NCBI RefSeq assembly: GCF_004352915.1 | Contig: NZ_SJSY01000073.1 | Span: 62,001-126,000, forward strand | DNA: 64,000 nucleotides | Source of the DNA: Flavobacterium zhairuonense | GTDB taxonomy: Bacteria > Bacteroidota > Bacteroidia > Flavobacteriales > Flavobacteriaceae | Reading direction: 5' to 3' | In this document: positions 1 through 8,863 of the stretch, in pieces | Position numbering within the stretch: position 1 is the stretch's first letter | How the letters are laid out: every line of letters begins with the position of its first letter | Made by a program: the position numbers and the translations under genes | Notes under the pieces: generated by a model | The model's database searches: none | Seen by the model: the letters and a program-made list of their open reading frames with translations, nothing else | What the model was told of the DNA's origin: nothing

Positions 1-201
1 TATGTATTTATTTTTAATCAGCATTCTGAGGTCATAAAAATTACCTTGATGGAAACTGCAATGGCGCCAATGATTACTGGTGCGATTTTAGCCTCAACTT
101 ACGGATTAAAACCAAAGTTAAGCAGTATGATGATTGGTTTTGGAATCCCAATTTCCTTCGTAACCCTTGCTTTTTGGTACTTTATTCTTAGTTTTATTTG
201 A
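1..201 (+). CDS. AEC-family permease, C-terminal fragment
   Basis: The window opens inside this gene. The last 66 codons are readable in frame 1 and end at TGA 199-201. They encode a stretch containing METAMAPMITGAILAS and then a hydrophobic segment ending in WYFILSFI. This resembles the last two membrane helices of auxin-efflux-carrier (AEC) type transporters, where a Met-Ala-Pro-rich loop precedes the final helix. Nothing upstream is visible, so substrate and start are unknown. About 110 bases separate it from the peroxiredoxin gene, so the two need not be co-transcribed. The family call rests on a short tail and is tentative. Confidence 0.55.
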   Translation, partial: YVFIFNQHSEVIKITLMETAMAPMITGAILASTYGLKPKLSSMMIGFGIPISFVTLAFWYFILSFI

Positions 202-313
202 TAGTAAAATAGTAGTTATATCGACAAAGTAGAATTTTAACTTTTTTTTACCTTTTAGATGTTTTCTTAATGTATTTTTTGGTTAATTTTATTGGAACTA
301 AAAAATATAAATT

Positions 314-952
314 ATGTCAACATTAAGATTAGGCGATATAGCTCCAGATTTTCATGCAGAAACCACACAAGGACCTATCAATTTTTATGAATATTTAGGA
401 GATTCTTGGGGCGTTTTATTTTCGCATCCAGCAGATTTTACTCCAGTTTGTACAACTGAGTTGGGAACTGTGGCGAATTATCTTCCAGAATTTACAAAAA
501 GAAATACCAAGGTTATTGCTTTGAGCGTAGATGGATTAGAGTCTCATAAAGAGTGGATTAAAGACATCAACGAAACTCAAAATACAGAAGTAAATTTCCC
601 AATTATAGCTGATGAAGATAAAAAAGTAGCAACTTTATACGATATGCTCCACCCAAATGCAAGCGATAAATTTACAGTTCGTTCTGTTTTTGTGATTGGT
701 GCAGATAAAAAAATCAAATTGACTTTAACATATCCAGCTTCAACAGGAAGAAATTTTGACGAATTGCTTCGTGTAATTGACAGTTTGCAATTAACTGCAA
801 ATTACAGTGTAGCTACTCCAGCAAACTGGAAAGACGGTGAAGATGTTGTAATTGCGCCAGCAATTCCAGACAGCGATATTCCGGCAAAATTCCCAAAAGG
901 TCACACGCCAATCAAACCTTATTTAAGATTGACACCACAACCGAATAAATAA
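314..952 (+). CDS. 1-Cys peroxiredoxin (Prx6 type)
   Basis: A 212-residue cytoplasmic thiol peroxidase that reduces hydrogen peroxide and organic hydroperoxides. The peroxidatic loop is FSHPADFTPVCTTE with Cys46. Thr43 and the Arg near residue 124 (VRSVF) complete the usual Pro-Thr-Cys-Arg active site. No other cysteine occurs in the protein, so it is a true 1-Cys enzyme that needs an external thiol. Bacillithiol is a plausible partner, since bshC lies at 60689-62278, but this is inference. The long C-terminal dimerisation extension (PANWKDGEDVVIAP) is typical of Prx6. The gene stands alone and ends against the antiporter gene in convergent orientation, with a hairpin and word repeats in between. 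Confidence 0.95.
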   Translation: MSTLRLGDIAPDFHAETTQGPINFYEYLGDSWGVLFSHPADFTPVCTTELGTVANYLPEFTKRNTKVIALSVDGLESHKEWIKDINETQNTEVNFPIIADEDKKVATLYDMLHPNASDKFTVRSVFVIGADKKIKLTLTYPASTGRNFDELLRVIDSLQLTANYSVATPANWKDGEDVVIAPAIPDSDIPAKFPKGHTPIKPYLRLTPQPNK

Positions 953-954
953 TT

Positions 955-1119
955 AAAGATACTAAGATGCTGAGTTTCTAAGTTTTATTCTCAGCACTCT
1001 TTGGCTTCTGTAAAACAAAAAGCGCTAAGATTTCAATTATGAAATCTTAGCGCTTTTTATATAAAAAAAACTTAGAATCTTAGCGACTTAGAAACTTAGT
1101 ATCTTAGAATCTTAGCTTC
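955..1119. repeat. Word-repeat family A, locus 1, around a terminator
   Basis: The left arm (955-989) carries CTAAG words and the right arm (1063-1119) carries five CTTAG words about 8 bases apart, so the arms are inverted relative to each other. An ordinary terminator hairpin lies between them. The left arm starts 2 bases after the peroxiredoxin stop. The right arm contains the TAA stop of the antiporter gene (1112-1114), so the repeat also specifies that protein's last codon. Confidence 0.8.
1021..1054. terminator. Bidirectional terminator between convergent genes
   Basis: A 14-bp perfect stem (1021-1034 with 1041-1054) and 6-base loop, flanked by A-rich sequence on the left and T-rich sequence on the right. 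It can terminate the peroxiredoxin transcript and the opposing antiporter transcript. Confidence 0.8.
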
Positions 1120-3346
1120 TTTTTTTAGTCAACTCATTCATTTTTTTCTTGTCTCCAACAACCCAGATAATGTCATTTTTCTGTAAAATAATAGGAGATT
1201 CTGGATTCAAGATTCGGTTTCCGTTTCGCTCGATTCCAACGACTAAACCACCGGTTTTTCCTCTAAACTGACCAATACTTTTTTGAATAAATTCTTCTTG
1301 AGAAACCTCTAATTGTCGTAATACAATTTCGGATTCTTGAACTTCTGTTGGAGGTTCAATTTCATTTTGATTTAAATATTTAGCAAACTCGGTTACTTGA
1401 GCATCGGTGCCAATTACACAAATTTCGTCGCCAGGAAACAAACGCTCATTTTTAGTCGGAATAGGGATCGTGATATCGCCTCGTTTTATTTCGGCAATAT
1501 TGATTCCAAGTTGTTCCCTAATTTTTAGTTCTTCTAGAGTTTTTCCAGCCAAGTTTGATTCTTTCCCAATGTCAAAAAATGACATGTGACCATCCCAAGG
1601 CATTAAATTGGCATAACGTCTGTCGATTTTTTTGTTTTCACGATCGTTGAGATTTTTCAAAAAGTGGTTTTCAATTTTATGATATTGCTCGTTTAATTTT
1701 TTAGGGAAAATCTGGTAAGCGCAAATGGCAATAATCAACGCCACAAAAGCAACTAAAGGCGAGAAGAAAATATTCAATAAGAAGCCCACAAAAAATAAAC
1801 CAAGACTCATTCTAATTAGAATCAGCATTAAAAGTGCGCCACGGTATTTTCGCTCTTCCCATAAAGTTTCAACTTCATCAACTTTTACTCTTCGCAAAGA
1901 AAGCGCCCATAAAAAAGGGGCAATAATAACCAAAGTAATTAAGGCGGCAAGCGTATTTCCAAAGCGTGTATCAGCCACTAACGGAGCCACAAATTTTGAG
2001 GATAATAATATAATTGCCGTAATGATTATGGTATGAAGGATAATTTGTGTCACAGAAGCTCTCAAAACAATTTGCCAAGTGCTAACCGATTTAATCGCTT
2101 GTGCATTCATACTATAACGGTTGATGTTTTTAACCCATCTTTTTGGCATTTTTGATTCCAAAAACAAAGCAAATTGTTCCGAATATTTAATCAAAAATGG
2201 CGTTGTAAATGTAGTAACAGCTGAAACCGCAACAATTATCGGATACAAAAAGTCACTTGTAACTTTTAATGACATTCCGAGTGTGGCAATAATAAAAGAG
2301 AATTCGCCAATTTGAGCCAAACTCATTCCGGTTTGTACCGATTGTTTTAATGGTTGGCCTGAAAGCAAAGCTCCAAAAGCAGAACTTAACGCTTTTCCAA
2401 AAACAGTTACCAAAGTGATAATCAAAACTGGAAGCGCAAAATCAACCAAAGTTACCGGATTAATCAACATTCCCACTGATACAAAGAAAACAGCTCCAAA
2501 TAAGTCTTTTACAGGTTGAATTAAATGTTCAATTTTTTCGGCCTGAGTCGTTTCTGCAATAATAGAACCCATTATAAAAGCGCCTAATGCAGGTGAAAAT
2601 CCAACATTAGCGGCAAACATTACCATCATCAAACATAATGCAAGTGAAATAATAAGCAACATTTCGTCGCTCAATAAATGTTTTGCTTTTTTTAGGATCG
2701 TCGGAATAATAAAAATCCCGCCTAAAAACCAAATGATCAAAAAGAAAATTAATTTAAAAACAGACTGCAATAAAGCAGTTCCAGAAACCTGATCACTCAC
2801 CGCAATTGTAGATAATAAAACGAGCATCAAAATCGCGACAATATCTTCGACAATCAATGCGCCAAATACAATCCCAACGAACTTTTTTCCTTTAACTCCC
2901 AATTCATCAAACGCTCGAATAATAATTGTTGTAGAAGAAATAGAAAGTGTTGCTCCAAGAAAAATACTGTCCATTTTGCCCCAGCCCATCCATTGACCAA
3001 CTAGATAACCAATCAAAGTCATGAACATAATCTGGGTTATGGCGGTGATAGAAGAAGTGCCTCCCACTTTCATCAGTTTTTTAAAACTAAATTCGAGTCC
3101 TAAGCTAAAAAGCAAAAAGATGACACCAATTTCAGCCCATACTTCGACACTTTTCATATCGGTAATTGAAGGGAAAAAGTCAAAATGATTTCCAGCCAAA
3201 AAACCTGCAATCAAATATCCTAAAACTAATGGCTGTTTCATTTTTTTAAATAAAAGCACAGCAATTCCTGCGGTCATTAGGATCAATCCTAAGTCGCTGA
3301 TTAAAGGTTGTAAATGGTGGGTAGTTTCGGCGTTTAATGCAATCAT
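1112..3346 (-). CDS. CPA2-family cation:proton antiporter with two TrkA-C domains
   Basis: An inner-membrane monovalent cation/proton antiporter of the Kef/CPA2 type. The N-terminal ~400 residues form about 12 helices, with the family segment GFSPALGAFIMGSIIAET. About four further helices follow. The cytoplasmic tail has two consecutive TrkA-C (RCK-C) ligand-binding domains, one around GDITIPIPTKNERLFPGDEICVIG and the second ending IILQKNDIIWVVGDKK. No Rossmann TrkA-N domain is visible. An upstream in-frame ATG at 3406 would add 20 polar residues. I prefer the ATG at 3346, which puts the first helix in the usual place. The stop codon lies inside a word repeat. K+ and Na+ specificity cannot be told apart from sequence. 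Confidence 0.88.
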   Translation of the reverse strand: MIALNAETTHHLQPLISDLGLILMTAGIAVLLFKKMKQPLVLGYLIAGFLAGNHFDFFPSITDMKSVEVWAEIGVIFLLFSLGLEFSFKKLMKVGGTSSITAITQIMFMTLIGYLVGQWMGWGKMDSIFLGATLSISSTTIIIRAFDELGVKGKKFVGIVFGALIVEDIVAILMLVLLSTIAVSDQVSGTALLQSVFKLIFFLIIWFLGGIFIIPTILKKAKHLLSDEMLLIISLALCLMMVMFAANVGFSPALGAFIMGSIIAETTQAEKIEHLIQPVKDLFGAVFFVSVGMLINPVTLVDFALPVLIITLVTVFGKALSSAFGALLSGQPLKQSVQTGMSLAQIGEFSFIIATLGMSLKVTSDFLYPIIVAVSAVTTFTTPFLIKYSEQFALFLESKMPKRWVKNINRYSMNAQAIKSVSTWQIVLRASVTQIILHTIIITAIILLSSKFVAPLVADTRFGNTLAALITLVIIAPFLWALSLRRVKVDEVETLWEERKYRGALLMLILIRMSLGLFFVGFLLNIFFSPLVAFVALIIAICAYQIFPKKLNEQYHKIENHFLKNLNDRENKKIDRRYANLMPWDGHMSFFDIGKESNLAGKTLEELKIREQLGINIAEIKRGDITIPIPTKNERLFPGDEICVIGTDAQVTEFAKYLNQNEIEPPTEVQESEIVLRQLEVSQEEFIQKSIGQFRGKTGGLVVGIERNGNRILNPESPIILQKNDIIWVVGDKKKMNELTKKRS

Positions 3347-3424
3347 ATAAAATGTGGTATTTTTTTCAGGAGCTAATCCAGCTTTCCATTTCAAGCTTTT
3401 GTTCAAAACGCCTATTTTTTAAGC

Positions 3425-3511
3425 AGTTCCAGGAGCTTCCTGCGGTCGCTCTGTACCTGCAAAAAAATATGGCTTTTTTCACAAAAGGCTTTTCATTTCA
3501 ATCTGGGCTAA
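3425..3511 (-). repeat. Leader-type repeat H, copy 1
   Basis: Read on the minus strand this stretch begins TAGCCCAGATTGAAATG and ends GACCGCAGGAAGCTCC. It matches the order of blocks in the plus-strand copy at 57099-57209 (TAGCCCTGATGGGAGCGGC at the start, GGACAGCAGGAAGCAGCTCC at the end). It lies about 80 bases upstream of the preferred antiporter start, in the same orientation as that gene. This copy looks degenerate. Confidence 0.65.
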
Positions 3512-3530
3512 AAAGATCTGAGTTAAATAA

Positions 3531-3560
3531 AAAAAGCTATCTCGATAAAGATAGCTTTTT
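3531..3560 (-). terminator. Terminator of purB
   Basis: A 12-bp perfect stem (3531-3542 with 3549-3560) flanked by A and T runs, lying 26 bases past the purB stop on the minus strand. Confidence 0.8.
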
Positions 3561-3585
3561 TTTGGGAAAATATTTTAGGTTTTCT

Positions 3586-4932
3586 TTAAATACCAGTGTA
3601 ATTGCTTGGTGTTATAGCTAATAATTCTGCTCTAACGCTGTCAGAAACTTCTAAAGTTGCAATAAAATTATGAATCGCGTTCTTATCAATTGCTTCATTA
3701 GTTCTTGTCAAGCCTTTCAAAGCTTCATACGGATTTGGATATGCTTCACGACGTAAAATTGTCTGAATAGCCTCAGCAACAACTGCCCAATTTTTCTCTA
3801 AATCTTCAGCAAATTTGCTTTCGTTTAAAAGCAATTTGTTCAAACCTTTTAAAGTCGCTTCAAAAGCAATAATGGTATGTCCAACTGGAACACCAACATT
3901 TCTTAAAACAGTACTATCAGTTAAGTCACGCTGTAATCTTGAAATAGGCAATTTAGCAGCCAAATGTTCGAAAATAGCATTTGCAATTCCTAAGTTTCCT
4001 TCAGAATTTTCAAAATCAATTGGGTTTACTTTATGAGGCATCGCAGATGAACCAATTTCGCCCGCTTTGATTTTTTGTTTGAAATAATCCATTGAAACAT
4101 ATGTCCAGATATCACGATCTAAATCGATTATGATATTGTTGATTCTTTTTAAACCATCAAAAAAGGCAGCAAAATGATCGTAATGCTCGATTTGAGTTGT
4201 CGGGAATGAATGTTGCAAGCCTAAGCTAGTTTCAACAAATTTAGTTCCGAATTGTTTCCAATCAATTTGAGGATAAGCAACATGATGCGCATTGAAGTTT
4301 CCAGTTGCACCTCCAAATTTAGCCGCAAACGGAACATTGAATAACAAACGCATTTGCTCTTCTAAACGCTCCACAAAAACCAAAATCTCTTTTCCTAAAC
4401 GAGTAGGAGAAGCCGGTTGTCCGTGCGTACGTGCCAACATTGGAATGTCTTTCCATTCAACACTTAATTCTTTTAATTTTGAAATTAAGGCAATTAATGA
4501 AGGCATATAAACCTGCTCAAAAGCTTCTTTTGTAGAAAGCGGAATCGCAGTATTGTTGATATCTTGAGAAGTTAATCCGAAGTGAATGAACTCTTTGTAT
4601 TGAGATAAACCTAATTTTTCAAAAGCATCTTTAATAAAATATTCAACCGCTTTTACGTCGTGGTTGGTTACTTTTTCAGTTTCTTTAATCCAAAGCGCAT
4701 CTTCTGTTGAGAAATTTTTGTAGATGTTTCTCAAACTTTCAAATAAACTTGAATCAATGCCTTTTAGCTGTGGCAACGGAATCTCGCATAAAGAAATAAA
4801 GTATTCCACTTCAACTAAAACGCGATATTTTATTAAAGCTTCTTCAGAGAAAAAAGGTGTTAAATTTTGAGTTTTATTTCTATATCTTCCATCAATTGGC
4901 GATATAGCATTCAATTCGTTTAGAGTAGTCAT
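3586..4932 (-). CDS. purB: Adenylosuccinate lyase
   Basis: A cytoplasmic homotetrameric lyase that acts twice in purine synthesis, cleaving SAICAR to AICAR and adenylosuccinate to AMP, with release of fumarate. The N-terminus LNAISPIDGRYRNKT and the fumarase/aspartase-superfamily signature loop GSSAMPHKVNPIDFEN are diagnostic. THGQPASPT and the TSQDINNT segment carry further active-site residues. The length from ATG 4932 is 448 residues, normal for the family. A longer reading from 4959 adds nine residues not expected in PurB and was rejected. The gene is alone, with its own terminator at 3531-3560 and a TATATTTG -7 box just upstream of the chosen start. Confidence 0.96.
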   Translation of the reverse strand: MTTLNELNAISPIDGRYRNKTQNLTPFFSEEALIKYRVLVEVEYFISLCEIPLPQLKGIDSSLFESLRNIYKNFSTEDALWIKETEKVTNHDVKAVEYFIKDAFEKLGLSQYKEFIHFGLTSQDINNTAIPLSTKEAFEQVYMPSLIALISKLKELSVEWKDIPMLARTHGQPASPTRLGKEILVFVERLEEQMRLLFNVPFAAKFGGATGNFNAHHVAYPQIDWKQFGTKFVETSLGLQHSFPTTQIEHYDHFAAFFDGLKRINNIIIDLDRDIWTYVSMDYFKQKIKAGEIGSSAMPHKVNPIDFENSEGNLGIANAIFEHLAAKLPISRLQRDLTDSTVLRNVGVPVGHTIIAFEATLKGLNKLLLNESKFAEDLEKNWAVVAEAIQTILRREAYPNPYEALKGLTRTNEAIDKNAIHNFIATLEVSDSVRAELLAITPSNYTGI

Positions 4933-4956
4933 TGTTATGTTGTTTTTCGAAAGGTG

Positions 4957-4964
4957 CAAATATA
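4957..4964 (-). promoter_or_regulatory. Candidate promoter -7 box for purB
   Basis: On the minus strand the sequence reads TATATTTG, matching the Bacteroidota -7 consensus TAnnTTTG. It ends 24 bases before the preferred ATG at 4932. It would overlap the alternative start at 4959, which supports the shorter protein. No good TTTG -33 box was found at the usual spacing. Confidence 0.45.
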
Positions 4965-5044
4965 AACAGAATTTGCGGATTTAAAGTAATCAGAAAGTCA
5001 ATTGAAGGCATTTTAAAAGAGAAAAAAGAAGGCAAAACACAAAT

Positions 5045-5150
5045 TTCACGAATTAGCACTAATTTTCTCTGCTCAATTTACAGACAAGACAAACATTCGT
5101 GTTAATTCGTGACTCGAGCGATAGCGAACAGACGAAGTAAATTCGTGTTT
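5045..5150. repeat. Word-repeat family D, locus 1
   Basis: CACGAATTAGCACTAATTTT (5047-5066) is followed at 5091-5112 by a partial inverted counterpart containing ATTCGTGTTAATTCGTG, and at 5139-5150 by a third AATTCGTG word. The repeat ends 13 bases from the cobB stop codon. A second locus with the same words is at 60595-60683. Confidence 0.7.
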
Positions 5151-5163
5151 AATAATTATGCTT

Positions 5164-5853
5164 TTAAATCGATTTTAATTTTTCTCTTAAATCGGCAACA
5201 CCTTCTGATGCAAATTTGGCAATTGTTTCTACTTTATTTCTAATATTCGGAATTGAAATTGGTTTTGGATCAATATAAAAAACAGGAGTTGTACTTGGTG
5301 CGTAAGAAATCAAGCCTGCAGCAGGATAAACCTGTAACGAAGTTCCAATTACTGCAAAATAATCTGCTGTTTCAGTTATGTCGATTGCTTCTTCAAGAGC
5401 TGGAACTTCTTCGCCAAACCAAACAATATGCGGTCTTAATTGATGTCCATTAGCATCAAAATCGCCTGTATGCAAATCTTCTGTCCAATCTAAAATTAGG
5501 TTTTTATTTTGCACGCTTCTTACTTTCAATAATTCCCCATGCAAATGCAAAACGTTTGTGCTTCCGGCACGTTCATGCAAATCGTCAACATTTTGCGTAA
5601 TAACATGAACGTCGAAATCTTTTTCCAATTCGGCTAAAATAATATGACCTAAATTTGGTTTTACTTCTTTCAGTTGCTGACGTCTTTTGTTATAAAAATC
5701 CAAAACTAATTCCTGATTTTTGTGCCAGCCTTCGGGAGTTGCGACTTCCATAACGTCATGACCTTCCCATAAACCATCACTGTCTCGGAAAGTTTTGATA
5801 CCGCTTTCAGCGCTAATTCCGGCTCCAGTTAAAACGACTAATTTCTTTTTCAT
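5164..5853 (-). CDS. cobB: Sir2-family NAD-dependent protein deacylase
   Basis: A 229-residue class III sirtuin that removes acyl groups from lysines using NAD+, releasing nicotinamide and O-acyl-ADP-ribose. It shows the NAD-binding GAGISAESGIKTFRD (10-24), TQNVDDLHERAGS (87-99) and the catalytic His105 in HLHGEL. Tyr54 and Arg57 in DFYNKRR match the pair that gives SIRT5 and E. coli CobB their preference for succinyl or malonyl lysine. The four zinc-binding cysteines of many sirtuins are absent: the region after HGEL (VRSVQNKNLILDW) has none. The gene is monocistronic. Deacylase identity is firm; acyl preference is inference from the Tyr/Arg pair. Confidence 0.93.
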   Translation of the reverse strand: MKKKLVVLTGAGISAESGIKTFRDSDGLWEGHDVMEVATPEGWHKNQELVLDFYNKRRQQLKEVKPNLGHIILAELEKDFDVHVITQNVDDLHERAGSTNVLHLHGELLKVRSVQNKNLILDWTEDLHTGDFDANGHQLRPHIVWFGEEVPALEEAIDITETADYFAVIGTSLQVYPAAGLISYAPSTTPVFYIDPKPISIPNIRNKVETIAKFASEGVADLREKLKSI

Positions 5854-5887
5854 TTTTCTTAATTATAATATGTTGGGATAATTTTTA

Positions 5888-5968
5888 ACACATAGAAACA
5901 TAGTTTTAGAAGCTTTTAAAAGGCGTTTCACTAACTTAAATTCGCATAGTTTAGCTATGTGTGGAAAC
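5888..5968. repeat. Word-repeat family J (CATAG words)
   Basis: ACACATAGAAACATAG (5888-5903) and a partly inverted arm around 5945-5968 (CATAGTTTAGCTATGTGTGG) can fold into an imperfect hairpin. It lies between the cobB start and the stop of the gene at 6054, about 85 bases from that stop, further than the other families. Built like families A-E but with a different word. Confidence 0.55.
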
Positions 5969-6053
5969 TTGTTTCTTTTGGATTCTTTTTTTCGATATAA
6001 AAACTATTTCTCTATCGTGTTAAAGTTTTTTTATAGCCAACAAATTGATTATG

Positions 6054-7361
6054 TTATTTCGGCAACTGATTTACTTCCAAAACCTTTACCATAGTTGGTT
6101 CAGATTTTGCCAATCCTTCGCCATCAACTTGATTTACATTTTGAAGAAAGATATGAAGTTTTTTTTGTTTTTCCCAAAGCGAAATATCATAATTCGGTTC
6201 CCATTCGCCAATAGATGTTGAGGTCAAGTCGGTTACTTTCCATGGAGTATTTTGGCTTAAATTGATGTACGCCATTGAAACTTTATTTTCTCTTTCGCTA
6301 TCTCTAAAAAGAAGATACAAATAGCGGTTTTTCCCTTCTTCTTTAATTAGTAAATCTGGTCTTGAAATTGGAATTTTTTTGGTGCCTCCGCCTCCAAGAG
6401 AAAAAGGAGTTTTTCTAAACCCTGTATTTGATTTTTTCCAAACGCCATTTTCTAAATAAACAATCTGAAATTGTGGAATAGTATTTTCGTTCCAATAATT
6501 GGCGATATAAGGATTTCCATTTTCATCAGTCGTCATTGAAGTTTGGTTAATCAAGCTCGATTTTTCTGGAATTTTCCAAGCAATTTCTGCCGATGCTATA
6601 GTTATTGGCAAGTTGTATTTTTCCCCGTTTGATTTTTCCCAAGTCAAACCGCCATCAAAAGAACGAGCATAACAAATATCGTGATTCGTCGAAACATCCC
6701 AGCTTTCCCTCCAAACCCATGAAAGATGGATTGTGCCTTTTTGATCTACTTTTGCTTGCCAGTAAGCGCTTCTTTGCTCTTCGCCGTTTAATAAATTGCT
6801 TTGCAGTTGCGACCATTTTTTATCTTTTACGGAATATAAATTAAGAATCATATTTCCTCGCCCTGAAGCGCCTGAGCGATAAAAGAATGCTAAATTTCCG
6901 TTTGGCAGATTGTGAAATTCGGGATAAGTAACTTTTTGTTCCGCAATTCCGGTCATTGACTCTTCTTCGCCCAAATCTAAACTCAATGGGAATTTACTTT
7001 TTGCATATCGAAGTTTTGTGTCATGATGATCCCAGCTGATATGCAAATAGCCGTCGCCATCAGTGGCAATGCTGATGGTATTATGTGCGTCTTTGACATT
7101 TCCGCTGTAAGGCGTTTTTACAATTTCCCAATTAGCAGAATTCAGTTTTCTTTTGCCTAAAATTACATAGCCGTCATTATCATAATAAGCTATAAACTGA
7201 AAATTTTTAAAAGTCGTCAAAGCGTTTTTTCTAAATTTTACGGTATTGACAGAATTACTGCTCCAGCCTTTTCCTACCGGAATTTCTACATTTTGTTGTG
7301 CGACGCAGGAAAATAGAGTGAAAAAAAGAAAAAAAAGGATTTTGTGAAAATGTGGTTTCAT
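6054..7361 (-). CDS. BNR-type beta-propeller lipoprotein, possible polysaccharide lyase
   Basis: A 435-residue exported protein. The signal peptide ends in a lipobox LFSC (Cys19), so the mature protein is likely lipid-anchored. The body resembles the BNR_4 seven-bladed propeller family: repeated segments such as ISIATDGDGYLHISWDHH (96-113), the Asp-box-like SFDGGLTWEK, and MTTDENGNPYIAN. The DAHN motif at 91-94 and DHH at 111-113 recall catalytic or metal-binding residues of propeller polysaccharide lyases (ulvan-lyase-like PL24/PL25). That would suggest uptake or degradation of an acidic polysaccharide, but no SusC/SusD pair or other carbohydrate enzyme is adjacent. The fold is fairly sure; the enzymatic role is open. 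Confidence 0.7.
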   Translation of the reverse strand: MKPHFHKILFFLFFTLFSCVAQQNVEIPVGKGWSSNSVNTVKFRKNALTTFKNFQFIAYYDNDGYVILGKRKLNSANWEIVKTPYSGNVKDAHNTISIATDGDGYLHISWDHHDTKLRYAKSKFPLSLDLGEEESMTGIAEQKVTYPEFHNLPNGNLAFFYRSGASGRGNMILNLYSVKDKKWSQLQSNLLNGEEQRSAYWQAKVDQKGTIHLSWVWRESWDVSTNHDICYARSFDGGLTWEKSNGEKYNLPITIASAEIAWKIPEKSSLINQTSMTTDENGNPYIANYWNENTIPQFQIVYLENGVWKKSNTGFRKTPFSLGGGGTKKIPISRPDLLIKEEGKNRYLYLLFRDSERENKVSMAYINLSQNTPWKVTDLTSTSIGEWEPNYDISLWEKQKKLHIFLQNVNQVDGEGLAKSEPTMVKVLEVNQLPK

Positions 7362-7559
7362 TAAAAAGTTGCTGTTTGGTTGTAGTTAGTGAGAAATGAA
7401 AATGGGTTAAATTTTTCGAATTAGTAAAAATAACCGATTTAAGTATAATGAGGAGTTGAACCATACCAGTTTAGGTTGTTTTTATAATAAATTTTAATTG
7501 AGTTGGAAATAGAATATTGAGCTAAATACTTATTTTAGCCAATATTAAATCGTATCTAT

Positions 7560-8186
7560 TTGGGAACAGAACTACAATTAAAAATCAAAAGAAGCTTATT
7601 AGACAATTATGAGCGAGATCTACATCTTCATCCTGATTTCATCAAATTTGAAGATAAAGATTTAGCGAAGAATGGCTCTACGTCTTTTAAAACAGATGAA
7701 ATAAAAGAATTTTGTTTTGGTGTGACTTTTTATCAATACCGTTTTGTCTTTGGAAGGGAATACGAAATATTGATTAAGAATTTTAATGATGAAATTCTAA
7801 AGATTAAAATCAAAAGTTATTGAGGTATAAAAAAGCATCAGACACATAAGCTTTATGCAAAAATAATTAATTCAATTTGGGACTTATATTTTGCAAAACA
7901 AGTTGATTCTTTTATAAAGGAATTTGAAGCTGGTAAATCTTTTAATATTGGAGAAGTAAATATTAATCCTGAAGGAGTTATCATATCAATTTCAAAACTT
8001 TTGAAACAAGAAAAAAAACTAATTCTTTGGAATGATGTTGGGCTTAGAAAATATACTACATACATTTCTATTTATTCGTTAGAAAATGCATTAGACTTTA
8101 ATCGCGGCTATTCCTATAAAAAAGATTGGAATACTTTCGTTCTACGAGAAGTAATAAAAAATATAATAGACATGAAAAAGAAGTAA
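7560..8186 (+). pseudogene. Conserved hypothetical gene broken by an in-frame TGA
   Basis: One reading frame runs from 7560 to the TAA at 8184-8186, interrupted only by a TGA at 7821-7823. The first part (87 residues, containing LLDNYERDLHLHPDFIKFED and VFGREYEI) and the second part (containing INSIWDLYFAKQVDSFIKEF and YTTYISIYSLENALDF) are in the same frame and continue naturally across the stop. This indicates a single point mutation in a protein of about 208 residues. The frame starts with TTG; no in-frame ATG lies between the preceding stop at 7536 and the first conserved-looking residues, so the start may also have decayed. No function is recognised. Recent inactivation is the simplest reading; a sequencing error is the main alternative. 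Confidence 0.7.
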
Positions 8187-8317
8187 TGAAAGTAAGGCTT
8201 ATTTGCTCTGTTTTTTTTAATCTTTTTTTAGTGCAATAATCCGTAGTTATACGTATTGTTCAGGCTCTTAAGATTATTTAGTTTTATAGTGTGATTTAAA
8301 AACAAAAGAAATTCTAA

Positions 8318-8851
8318 ATGATTTTAATACAATTTACAGGATTATCTGGTTCGGGAAAAACAACGTTGGCTGAAAGTGTTCGGTATTTATTACTTCAAAA
8401 CAATTATAAGGCTGAAATAGTTGATGGCGATGTTTTCCGAAAAACGATTTGTAAAGATTTAGGATTTTCGAAAGAAGATCGTTGCGAAAATGTACGACGT
8501 ATTTTTAATGTGGGACGAAATTTTATCCATGAAAATACAATTGTTTTGATGTCAGTTATCAATCCGTATGAAAGTATTCGAAGCGAATTAAGAAATTATG
8601 AATTTGTGAGAACTGTTTTTCTAGATTGTTCAATACCTAATCTGATCGACAGAGATCCGAAAGGCTTATATAGAAAAGCATTATTGCCAGATAATGATGA
8701 TGATAAAATAAGAAATTTTACTGGAATAAGTGATGTTTATGAAATACCGGAGAACGCAGATTTAATTTTAAAAACAGATGCTGAAACCGTTTTAACTTCG
8801 ACGAATAAACTCTACAATTTTATCATTGATAACCTGAATAAATCGGCCTAA
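8318..8851 (+). CDS. cysC: Adenylylsulfate (APS) kinase
   Basis: A 177-residue kinase that phosphorylates APS at the 3' position to give PAPS, the sulfate donor of sulfotransferases. The P-loop GLSGSGKTT is at 8-16, DGD at 36-38, and the APS-binding lid RDPKGLYRKA at 112-121. FTGISDVYE (134-142) is also a CysC hallmark. It is a stand-alone kinase, not fused to ATP sulfurylase, and no cysD/cysN or sat gene is in the window, so APS must come from elsewhere. It is the first of three genes spaced 12 and 9 bases apart (hydroxylase, then sulfotransferase), which suggests it supplies PAPS specifically to that sulfotransferase. Confidence 0.93.
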   Translation: MILIQFTGLSGSGKTTLAESVRYLLLQNNYKAEIVDGDVFRKTICKDLGFSKEDRCENVRRIFNVGRNFIHENTIVLMSVINPYESIRSELRNYEFVRTVFLDCSIPNLIDRDPKGLYRKALLPDNDDDKIRNFTGISDVYEIPENADLILKTDAETVLTSTNKLYNFIIDNLNKSA

Positions 8852-8863
8852 TTTTTAAAGTTT

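Noticed and set aside
5045..5150. Insertion-sequence remnant at the family-D repeat
   Set aside because: No transposase fragment, terminal inverted repeat or target duplication was found; the words match another intergenic locus instead.
7821..7823. Selenocysteine or programmed readthrough at the in-frame TGA
   Set aside because: No selenocysteine machinery or recognisable stem-loop follows the codon, and the residue context is not cysteine-like; a plain nonsense mutation is simpler.
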